This document shows, in pieces, positions 10,400-19,376 of a stretch of 64,000 bases of DNA (within the stretch, counting starts at the first letter, position 1; each line of letters opens with the position of its first letter). Both the position numbers and the translations under genes were made by a program. The notes under the pieces are model-generated. The model had not been told where the DNA came from. It did not search any database and worked only from the letters and a program-made list of their open reading frames with translations. This stretch comes from Tritrichomonas musculus (lineage: Eukaryota; Parabasalia; Tritrichomonadida; Tritrichomonadidae): assembly GCA_039105265.1 (NCBI GenBank), contig JAPFFF010000063.1, positions 310,001 through 374,000 on the forward strand, in the 5' to 3' direction.

Positions 10400-10772
10400 C
10401 TGGGCTTTAAATGGTCGGAGTGGTTATCAAATTGATAAGAACTATGTATATACTGGTCATTTTGGATACTGGTCATCCAAAATTATTTATAACGAGTTCT
10501 TATCAATTTGATAAACATTTTGAATAGTGGTCATCAAAATTTTTGAATACTGGTCATTTAAAATTATGAATTTTTCCTTTTTTTTTTACTTTTTCCAAGA
10601 TTCTCAAATCATTTCAAATTCGCAAACTAAAAAAGCAATTATTTGACCTTGTTTGATCGTTCTTTTTTAAACACTTGTCATTTTATTTGAAAATGACCAG
10701 TGGTCATATGACCCCGAAAAAACTTGTTTATACTGGTCATTTTGTTTAAAATGACCATTCATTTAAAGCCCT
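10400..10772. mobile_element. Short non-autonomous inverted-repeat element (9 bp TSD)
   Basis: A 373 bp element with imperfect inverted ends, GGGCTTTAAATG at the left and its complement CATTTAAAGCCC at the right. It is flanked by the 9-base direct repeat GAAAATTAT at 10391-10399 and 10773-10781. Inside, the phrase TACTGGTCATTTT and its variants recur several times near both ends. It has no coding capacity. A 9-base duplication is typical of Mutator-like (MULE) elements, which are common in trichomonads, so it is best described as a MULE-type miniature element. The assignment rests on TSD length only. Confidence 0.7.
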
Positions 10773-10781
10773 GAAAATTAT

Positions 10782-11142
10782 TTAAATTGGCTATTCAATT
10801 AGTTGACCCTCTAATTTTAAAAATTTCAAATGTTAATCATGCATAAATCATAGTGCTCAAAGGATGGCTATATTTGACGAAATGATCAAAAAAATACAAG
10901 AGATCATTATTAGCATAATTAAAATTTGATAAATGCGATAATAGAAAAACACAGTTTCATTAATATAAACTAAAACTTCAATATTGTTTCCAATGATTAA
11001 ATTGAGCTGGATAATATCAATTCTTTATTATAAAAGTAAAATTGAATTTTTTTCAAAATTGAGAGAAAATATTATTGATTCTCAGAAAAATAATTAAGAA
11101 AACTCACTGAATATGTCAAAAAAAACTAAGCAAAATTGAATT
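10782..11142. other. Spacer between two short elements
   Basis: AT-rich non-coding DNA between the 373 bp and 642 bp elements. I see no ORF, repeat or RNA gene. Confidence 0.5.
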
Positions 11143-11151
11143 TGTACGATC

Positions 11152-11793
11152 AGAGGTGGGGGAGCAAAATTATTTTTTAAATCAGTTCAAAATTATAATA
11201 TAAATTCTTATATATATATGGTAAATTAAATCACAAAGTTTCAAGATGATTGGACTGGCGCATTCCAAAATCAAAAAATAAAAAAAAATTCTGGTGCTAT
11301 ATGGTCAGAAAAACAATTATTATAGTTAATTTGTTCTAAGTTTGGAATTGGCCAGCGTTTTATTTGTTATATTTTAATATTATTTTATTTAAATATTACT
11401 ATTTTTATTTGATTCGTCAAAACTAGATTTTCTTTTATCTTTGAGAAGAATTTCGTAAATCATTACACATGCAATATTTATCTATAATTTTTTTCATTTA
11501 AAAATAATTAATAATAGTATTTGAAGAAATAATAATTTTTATAATTGTTTTTATATAATAAATATATTATAATTTTTATTATAACTTATTTTTATATCGA
11601 GATAAATATATTTTAATGATAAATAAAAACTTCATATTTAATCAAGTTAGGCATAAGATATACGGATTAAATAAAATAAAATAAGTTTTCATACTTATTC
11701 TTCCAATAACAAGAAATAAATCTTTTTTTATACTGTTAAAATTGCTATTTTTTTAAATATAAAATACGTTATTTTTGGCTCTCCCCCACATCT
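11152..11793. mobile_element. Short non-autonomous inverted-repeat element (8-9 bp TSD)
   Basis: A 642 bp element whose ends are AGAGGTGGGGGAG (left) and the near-complement CTCCCCCACATCT (right). It is flanked by GTACGATC (8 bases; 9 if the preceding T is counted) at 11144-11151 and 11794-11801. The end motifs are strikingly GC-rich for this DNA. The interior is AT-rich, holds a weak internal inverted repeat (GGCGCATTCCAAA at about 11256 against TTTGGAATTGGCC at about 11342) and has no ORF. Superfamily is uncertain: hAT or MULE by TSD length. Confidence 0.7.
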
Positions 11794-12031
11794 GTACGAT
11801 CGTAAAACTGGATACAAAACAATAAATCTTGATGTAAATTAAAAAATAATCTATAATTAAATAAAATATTAATTATAAATGATTATCAAATAAAAATATT
11901 TATAATTATTTTGAAAACAAAAAAGATATAAATTCTATTATATATTTCATAAAAAATGATAAATCGATAACTTTTTCAATAAATAAGTTAACTGAATTAT
12001 CAATTTTTTTCAAATAAAAAAATATTCAATT

Positions 12032-12037
12032 TCATTT
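12032..12037 (+). promoter_or_regulatory. Putative Inr (TCATTT) of MFS transporter gene
   Basis: TCATTT immediately before the ATG at 12038, matching the trichomonad initiator consensus. If used, the 5' leader would be only about 4 bases, which is short but within what trichomonad transcripts allow. Confidence 0.35.
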
Positions 12038-13453
12038 ATGCTTGATGATTCATCAAGTGTTCAATCTTTTACAGCTAATTCATTATCGGAAACATTACAA
12101 CGTAAACAAAAACTATCATTTATACGAATCCTTGGCATTGCATCTTCACAATTAGCACCAAGTATATTATTTATGGTTTTACCTACATATTTCCAGCCAT
12201 TATCAACAAAACTACATTTACCCCAATTATGGAAAGCATTGTTACTTTTTATAAATTCATTCAGTATTTTTTTTATTTCCCCACTTGTTGGTGTATATTC
12301 AGATAGTTGCATGTTCAAATGGGGCAGACGAAGAATCTACATAGTAATTTCACTTATAGTAATATTAATTGGACTTTTTATGATGTCGTATTGCGAAAAA
12401 ATAGGCGAATTTATAAAACCGAAAAATCCAGAAATATTACAACAAATTATTTTTGGAGTTTCTTATGAATTGGTCAATGTTGCAGGTTCTATATTAGATT
12501 CACCATCACGTTCGATATGTACAGACGTTACACCAGTTTCTCAGCAAAATGTGATATCTAATGTCTGTAGTGTATACAATGCATTTGGTGGAATCATTGT
12601 TTCACTCATTGGAAGTCTAGGGTTAGAAAAATATACAAGTTTAAATCAAGAACAATTTGTTTTAATATTATCTACAGCGATTTGTACAATTGCCATTTTA
12701 ATAACCGTTTTTGTAGCACATGAAGAACCGTTAACGGTTAAGCCTGAAAAAGTTCGACCATTCAAACAAATTTTTGAATCACTTCGTGATATGCCAAAGC
12801 CAATAATTCACACGCTTCCATCGTTTTTGATGATTGCAATTGCAAGTTTCCAACTTGGAATTCAGTTCACTCATTTCATCGCACATGACATATTTCATGG
12901 TGACAACACGGATCCATCGCAACCAGACAAAATGAAATTATATGATGAAGGGATTGCATTTGCAATGATATTGAATGCTATTAAACATGGATTTCAATTC
13001 ATATATGGCTTCATATTAACAAAACTTTGTGATTGGATCGGTTATAAATGGTCCACTTTCTTTGGCTACATGTGCATGACAATTGCACTCTTTTTGTTCT
13101 TCTTCTTGAATAATCGTTACGCTTTTATCGGCGTTTCTATTCTTAGGGCCATCGGGTTTCATACATCTTCGACTTTGACTATGTCCATTACTTCAATTAC
13201 AACAACAGTTTTGCATCGTGATTTCGGCGCTTATTATGGAATTATTATGATGTTCTCAGTCCTAGGCGAACAGGTTTCAAACTTGGGAATTGGTACTGGA
13301 CTTGAAAAATTATGGCCTAATGATCCAAGGATGTTGATCGGCGTTTCAAGCTCTTTCGGTCTTATTGCTGCTTTACTGTCTCTTTGGATCGTTGAACCGC
13401 CAACTGATTCGCATGATTTCCAGGATCCTCTTCTTGAAAATTGTAAAAATTGA
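12038..13453 (+). CDS. MFS transporter, sucrose/SLC45-like
   Basis: A 471-residue integral membrane protein of the major facilitator superfamily, probably a sugar or sugar-alcohol:cation symporter. Hydrophobic segments consistent with 12 helices run across the protein. The diagnostic loop 2-3 motif PLVGVYSDSCMFKWGRRRIYI (about 82-102) closely resembles the PLVGxxSDxxxxxxGRRRP signature of plant sucrose transporters and animal SLC45 proteins. A large cytosolic central loop (about 235-265, HEEPLTVKPEKVRPFKQIF) separates the two halves. N and C termini are hydrophilic and should be cytosolic, as in the family. Length is normal and the frame intact. The transported substrate cannot be told from sequence. 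Confidence 0.8.
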   Translation: MLDDSSSVQSFTANSLSETLQRKQKLSFIRILGIASSQLAPSILFMVLPTYFQPLSTKLHLPQLWKALLLFINSFSIFFISPLVGVYSDSCMFKWGRRRIYIVISLIVILIGLFMMSYCEKIGEFIKPKNPEILQQIIFGVSYELVNVAGSILDSPSRSICTDVTPVSQQNVISNVCSVYNAFGGIIVSLIGSLGLEKYTSLNQEQFVLILSTAICTIAILITVFVAHEEPLTVKPEKVRPFKQIFESLRDMPKPIIHTLPSFLMIAIASFQLGIQFTHFIAHDIFHGDNTDPSQPDKMKLYDEGIAFAMILNAIKHGFQFIYGFILTKLCDWIGYKWSTFFGYMCMTIALFLFFFLNNRYAFIGVSILRAIGFHTSSTLTMSITSITTTVLHRDFGAYYGIIMMFSVLGEQVSNLGIGTGLEKLWPNDPRMLIGVSSSFGLIAALLSLWIVEPPTDSHDFQDPLLENCKN

Positions 13454-13665
13454 AATGAAAAAAGATAACTCATTTACATTTTAGATAAATTTTGTTTTTT
13501 CGTGATATATTTTAATTGTTTTGTTTATTTTTATAAAACACCTAACATTACCAGTTAAATAATAATAATTTTGCATAATTTGACAGATATAATAACTGTT
13601 TGCTTGTGGCATAGATTTTTGATATTAATTTATTTGAATTTGTATTCAATCAAAGGCAATAAATT

Positions 13666-14180
13666 GTGAATAAACATGAATGCGGCAGTTATTACAATGC
13701 AATTATTGGAAGTTTAATTATGAATGCTAATGATGTATTAAAATTTTTGTTCAATGAATTAAAAGATAATTTAAATTTCAAAGTAATTTTAAGACTTTGC
13801 ATTAAGAATAATCACAAAATGGGCATCTATTTACTTGATCTGCAAATTAAGGAAAAAGAATTAAAAGATGAAAACTCATTATATAATTGTTTCAAGAATA
13901 TCATTGATTAAAATGAACTGTGCAGAGCAGTTGAGCTCTATAATGAGGATATTGTTGTTAAAATGTTTCAATTATATTCAATATTAAATAGCATCGATGA
14001 CGTTTCTGATTTCTGTTCAAGATAGGCCAAAAGCATTTCTACAAATTTGATAATTTCACTTTTCAAAGGATTAATGTCTTTTTTACCAGAATATAAAATG
14101 AATTGTCTTTCATATTTTCTTAAAAATGAAAACAGCATAGATTTACTTGATATCAAATAGGCAAGAAAAAATATCAAGTA
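13666..14180 (+). pseudogene. Decayed gene, ankyrin/DUF3447-like coding remnant
   Basis: The plus strand reads like protein over about 500 bases. NAIIGSLIMNANDVLKFLFNELKDNLNFKVILRLCIKNNHKMGIYLLDLQIKEKEL… runs to a TAA at 13909, and a second frame then carries NELCRAVELYNEDIVVKMFQLYSILNSIDDVSDFCSR, a TAG, and a further open stretch to a TAG at about 14158. The first open frame has no upstream ATG except one in the middle. The helix-rich periodic style resembles trichomonad DUF3447/ankyrin proteins such as the one at 39535, but I cannot place it firmly. Multiple stops and a frame change make it a pseudogene. Confidence 0.4.
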
Positions 14181-14529
14181 AGAATAGGAAAGATCGTAAG
14201 AGAAATAAGAAAAAAATTCATTCGTGAATTATCGACATATCTCGAGAGTTTCCTAAGTTATTTTTTAGCTATATGGCAAAAAATTATATCAATTTATCTG
14301 GACTTGTACACATTTCTCAAGTTTAATTTTTCACATCTCTTTGATTTATTACATTTTTAACAAATTGAAATTCTGAACCGTTATATTTTGAATGGATAAT
14401 AATGACATTTTTTTTTTTTTTTAAAAAGTTTTATAAATTGAAATGAAATTACCTTTTTTCTAGTTAATCTCACACTCAATAATATCATATATAATTTAAG
14501 CAAAGTTATTTATATTCTTTTTTTTTTTA
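14181..14529. other. Intergenic, nothing recognised
   Basis: AT-rich, with poly-T runs at about 14410-14422 and 14519-14528. It lies downstream of both flanking genes. No feature is seen. Confidence 0.55.
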
Positions 14530-15789
14530 TTATTTTACATAATTAAGAAATATTCTTTCTTGAACTCTTTTTGTCTTTTTAATAAATTTCAAATCATGCT
14601 TTGCACTTTTCATGTACCTCATTGGATTGCCACTTTTGTTTGAGTACGGATAACACATTCTTTCAAAAGGCCAAATCGCAATGTGCTTTTTTGGATCTGC
14701 ATCAAAAAGGGCTGCAACCAGTAGTGAATATTGCTGATCTCCCCATCTCCACTTTCTAATTCCTTCTTTATATGTAAACCAAGATTCGGTGAATGACTTC
14801 ACCTCAGCACTTGAAAAAAGGCCCAACCAACCAATCTGAAAGAATCCTGGAATCTTCTGTTGGCGAGAAAACAAGTAACCGTTTTTAATACTTCGAATTT
14901 TGAGATGTTTTTTTCTTCCACATTTTTTATCAAGATTAGAAAAATGTTCATAACACATTGTAAACAAATTTTCACAAACTTTTGTCGGTTCTATTTCATG
15001 ATTACATCCCATTAATGTTATTTCCCCATTTGACATCGATGTTAATGGAATCAATTCACCTCCTTCAAGAAATTTCAAATCTTGGAATCTCAAATCTGCA
15101 TCCGCTTTTCCCCAGAAGTCAAAATAATCAAAAATACGAAAGTTCGCTTGTGCCCAGCATACGAAATTAGTTCCAGCAGCATACATGCCACTAAAAGAGT
15201 AATTATTTGGGGTTTTATGACTCGATTCAAGAAATTCTTTGTCAAACCATCTTTGTTTAATTTCAGTGTACAGAATTGGAATACGTTGATTCACTCCTTT
15301 GAACCAGAATAGTTCATATCCATCGTCTAGAGTTGAAATAAAGCCTGGAAAACGAGGATCTTTCTCAATTCGCTGATCTAATAGTAATGAAGATCTGGTG
15401 TTGGTAGAAGAGTTGAATGCCATTAAAGCATAAACATTGCGATTTGGATTCGTATAATTATTTATTGACATTAATGAGAGAAACGTGAGAAAATATTGAA
15501 CCCTGCTCGGAATTGCTGAATCTGGATACCAAATTAATGATCCAAATAGACATGAATAACTTCCTCGATGCCATATACGATTTGGTCGATATGAAAGATA
15601 ATTTTTATCTAAATAACAAGGTGGATCTTCTTGATAGTTGTATCCTAATGATATATTGGTTAGTATAAACGATCCAAAATCTAAAAATCCAGGATTAATC
15701 TGAAAACGAATTAAACATTGAGTGCTTTTAAAAGAACTGAAATATTTGATTTGCATGATATTAGCAATGAAAAATGGTATTATATCCAT
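14530..15789 (-). CDS. Glycosyltransferase-like protein
   Basis: A 419-residue protein of uncertain function. Two motifs recall fungal and protist glycosyltransferase-like proteins: DYFDFWGKADADLRF (221-235), an acidic DxD-like centre of the kind that binds a metal-nucleotide-sugar, and KWRWGDQQYSLLVAALFDAD (346-365), close to the WRWGDQQ signature of alpha-mannosyltransferase-like families. Aromatic-rich segments lie between them. There is no clear N-terminal membrane anchor; residues 1-12 are only weakly hydrophobic. If it is a Golgi or ER enzyme its targeting is atypical. The frame is intact and the ATG at 15789 is the first in frame. It could also be a catalytically changed family member; confidence in function is moderate to low, in the gene itself high. 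Confidence 0.55.
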   Translation of the reverse strand: MDIIPFFIANIMQIKYFSSFKSTQCLIRFQINPGFLDFGSFILTNISLGYNYQEDPPCYLDKNYLSYRPNRIWHRGSYSCLFGSLIWYPDSAIPSRVQYFLTFLSLMSINNYTNPNRNVYALMAFNSSTNTRSSLLLDQRIEKDPRFPGFISTLDDGYELFWFKGVNQRIPILYTEIKQRWFDKEFLESSHKTPNNYSFSGMYAAGTNFVCWAQANFRIFDYFDFWGKADADLRFQDLKFLEGGELIPLTSMSNGEITLMGCNHEIEPTKVCENLFTMCYEHFSNLDKKCGRKKHLKIRSIKNGYLFSRQQKIPGFFQIGWLGLFSSAEVKSFTESWFTYKEGIRKWRWGDQQYSLLVAALFDADPKKHIAIWPFERMCYPYSNKSGNPMRYMKSAKHDLKFIKKTKRVQERIFLNYVK

Positions 15790-16151
15790 TTATAAATGAA
15801 TTCTAGTTTTGAATATAGTTAACTAGAAAATCGTTAACAAAAAAAAAAACGTTCAAATTTGTTCTAAAATTCTTTTTTTATTGTTTATAAAAAATATATA
15901 ATCAATAATAATCATAATTATATGTGTAAAACTTTTCATGATTGTGTATTTGCTGAGATGTTGAAAACGAACTATACGCTTTATAAAAATTAATTATTCT
16001 GATATATACTATCATACAAAGTCGGCAATATAATTTATAAGTTGGTATAAGAATATATAATTAGAAAATACTCATAAAGCAAAGTATATTTTAAATATTT
16101 TAAAATTTAATTAGAATGATAATTATAAACCATGATTTTTAAAATGAATGT
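15790..16151. other. Intergenic, nothing recognised
   Basis: AT-rich DNA between the start of the glycosyltransferase-like gene and the decayed 3' end of the RNF213-like gene, both on the minus strand. No ORF or repeat is seen. Confidence 0.55.
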
Positions 16152-19100
16152 TTAATTAAAAAGATCATCAATTTGGATTTCTCTGTAATCAAATTGAATT
16201 TTTCGTTTATAATCCATATTGGTTGCTCCTAATTTAGATAATGACTTTTAATGATCAAAGAGGCAGTAAAATTCCTCTGTTCATTTTTGCAGAGTCTAGA
16301 CTGCAATTTGAAAGACCAATAAAATTGACAGGAATTGATATACCTTTATGAATTTGATATCCATTGTCAATGATATTATGGAGGCCAGCAAGAGGATTAA
16401 AAGGAGACATATAGGCCTGTTCCATGTTTTCAAGGATTTGAATTCAAATAATGTAATTATTATTATACATATTACTTCTATCAACTAGTTTTCCAATGTC
16501 ATACATAATATCTTCAGATGTTGTGGTATTTGAACACGTGAAAGTTTGCAACACAAGAGGAGGACATTTTGTGATTTTCTCACTCCTTGAATTTTGACTC
16601 AATAATTTATTAATGACGATATTTATAGCCAATGATTTTGACGTTTCAGGTTTTCCAATGATCCATAAAGGAATGTTGTTCATAATGCAAATGAATGAAA
16701 CCCAAATATTTTCACTTAGAGCTTCATTTTTAGAAACACATTCATCATCATCAACGAAAATATCTGCATATTTCTTGCATTCTTTATCAATAATGTCTTT
16801 CCATTCATTATAGTTTGGTGCAGGGAAACTATCTTTGACTTCAGCAGCAGCATCCCAATTGAGAAGCTTTTCCCAATATTCACATACATTATCAATGAAT
16901 TTCTTTCTAAAGCTGTCTTCATGAGGACTAGGCTTTTGATCAGAAAGACGAATCCAAAATGAAACAGATAAGCCAATAATGAAGGCTCTACGTATTCTTT
17001 TAATAGCATTCTCAAAGCTCAAGTTGTTTTCGAGTCTTTCATATATGCCAAATTTATAAGCCCAGCGCATTATTTGCATGCATCTTTCGACATCTCTAAT
17101 CGATGAAAAACTTTCATCTTTATAAATTTCATGATAAGATAAACGACAACAAAAAATAATTATTCGAGATAAAAACCGAGTAAGGGATCTGCTGTAAACA
17201 AATGATTTTTTGGAATCATTCAATAAAGAATTGAAAAATGTAAAATCAAAAGAAGTAGAAAACATGCTGGTGGTTGAAAAATGATGCTTGTCACCAATTT
17301 TTGTTAAGTAATCTTCGCTTGCTAATTCAGTGACGAATGGATGTGTCATCATAGAAAATTCACTCTCAACTATCTTGTCAATAGCGACATCAAATTCAGA
17401 GTTAAGATTTATATCGAAAAGATCTTTCTTAATGTGCTCGTCATCTCTTTTTTCCTCTTCATTCTCCTTATCATTTGAGTTAGAGCCATATGATCCATAA
17501 TTTCGATCTGGATCTGAAGGGAATAAATAAGGAACAAAAGATTCAGACATTTGGTTTACTTCATAAACCAGATTATTTCTATTGTCCTGTGATTCATTTT
17601 TATATATTGGTGTTAAAGCATCATGAACGTTTTCTAAATTATTATTCATTTTCCTTGATGGGTTGACTGCACAAACAAAATGAATGTAATTTGGCAATAC
17701 CTTACCTTCAAAGTAACGATCTAAAATAATTTCTTTAATGAACCATTGACAAGGTGCTGTATTAACTTCATCAAAGAAGAATAAATATGATTTTTGCTCC
17801 AACTCAATTTCTCTATATAATTTATCAAGATTGAAAAGGATGTAATTTCTGAATCCTTCAACTTCTCCATCAATTATAACGTCATATTTAGCTAAACTTC
17901 TTTTATCATTATCTTTGATAAATTCATTGATCTTATTCTTGATATCATCAAAATCAGATAATATGGCTTCATTATCTTGAATTAAATATTGTATTGAAGC
18001 TACAACTGCAGCTGGTATCTTCTGATCTTCAGAAGCTTCTTTCAATTTATCTTTTAATTTTCTGGATCTTTCATTTGCTATGTTTTGTATTTTTGCACTT
18101 ATGAAAGTACGAAGAGATTCTTCATTGGTTCTACTATCAAAGACATAATGAATAAGTTCAACATTCTTTCCTATAATTTCGGATAAGAATTTCATTGTGA
18201 ATGTTTTGCCACATCCAGTTTCACCCATGAGAACAATTGGAACATTGGAATAAATACGACAAGCAAGCTGAATAATAAGTTTTATATTTTGTGATGTTAA
18301 AGCATATTTGAGCATCATTGAATTTGCATTTTGTAAATATTTTTCACAATTTGAAATAAACTGAAAAATATTTTTTGAAACAAAAATAGTATTTTGATTG
18401 TTTTGTTTGTCTTCTGTTTCATTAATATCAAAAAGTTTTTCATTCAAAAGTTGATCTTGTACATCATACCATATTCTCTTCCTTCTTAAGAAATTAGGAT
18501 TTTTATTCTTTGAATCTTTATAAATATACCTAATTATCTGCGAATATTCGATTTTGTGTTTATTTCTGGCATATTTTTTAATATCTTGAATATTTTCTTC
18601 CCATTCTTTTTGTAATTCATCTCTATCTTCATCAGAAAGAGAACGCCATGTATGAACAATCATCGTAATTTTGTAAATATCTGTATTGTAACATTGTATA
18701 TTCAAAGTATCAGCAAGAATCTTAAAGAGTTCGTCAGGGAATTCTTGCTTTTTCCAATTAGGTTCAACAAAAATAAGTGAACTTTTAACTGCATTTTTGA
18801 TATTGTCAATTTGTGTTATCCTTTCATCATTCTTATTAATCTTATTTTCATTTAATAATTTAATAACATCAATTGAATCTTTAGGTAAGTAATCAAGTTC
18901 TACAAGTAATTTAATGAAATCTAATTCTTCATTAACTATGATAGAATAATTCTGATCATCTGCTCTTCCAGCAGGATTACAAATTGTAAGTATATGTTCC
19001 TGCCTTGAAATAAATTCTTTAATTCGTTTAAGTCTTTGTTTATCATTACCATCAATTGGTGGCATATATGGAAGGCCACAATTCGTGATTGCTGCTTCTA

Positions 19101-19305
19101 TAAGGAGGCCTACCAACAATCTTCGAACATTACATTGAACGCCTCTTTCATTTTCATATACTAACTGGCTTAATATCGGTCCTTTGAATCTAGCAATAAC
19201 TTTTGCAACATCATTAATTTGAGATATTAATAATCTGTCTTTATCTGGCAAGTTTTCAATTTTTTTCATAAATTTTTCTGCATTCATTTTGATTGTGAAT
19301 ATCAT
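16152..19305 (-). pseudogene. RNF213 (mysterin)-like AAA+ ATPase, truncated and decayed
   Basis: A 953-residue open frame (19305 to a TGA at 16444-16446) covers part of the RNF213/mysterin dynein-like ATPase core. Seen: Walker A GETGCGKT at 361-368, Walker B YLFFFDEVNT at 507-516, the AVNPSRK sensor-like strand (546-552), SSIRDVERCMQIMRWAY (734-750), and a second P-loop-like IIGKPETSKSLA (882-893), which matches the GKPGSSKSLA of the next RNF213 module. Translation past the TGA in the same frame gives MSPFNPLAGLHNIID…PVNFIGLSNCSLDSAKMNRGILL, the expected continuation of that module. The frame then hits another TGA at 16255-16257, and a shifted remnant ends at about 16152. The rest of the module and the RING E3 region are missing. 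The N-terminal arm is absent too, so the protein may also be cut at the start. It lies 71 bases downstream of the PARP fusion gene, same strand. Confidence 0.72.
16444..16446 (-). other. In-frame TGA inside the RNF213-like reading frame
   Basis: This TGA ends the 953-codon open frame, yet the same frame immediately resumes RNF213-like sequence for about 60 codons. It is therefore a disabling point mutation (or a sequencing error), not the natural end. Confidence 0.75.
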
Positions 19306-19376
19306 TGAGGAGGAGAAAAAAAAAATAATTGATTTTTTTTAAAAAAAGGATTTTTATTAAAAATATTCACAATAAG

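Noticed and set aside
16444-16446. TGA read as a sense codon (alternative genetic code)
   Set aside because: Intact genes in the window use TGA as a normal terminator or avoid it internally, and a second TGA plus frame loss follow; pseudogene decay explains it better.
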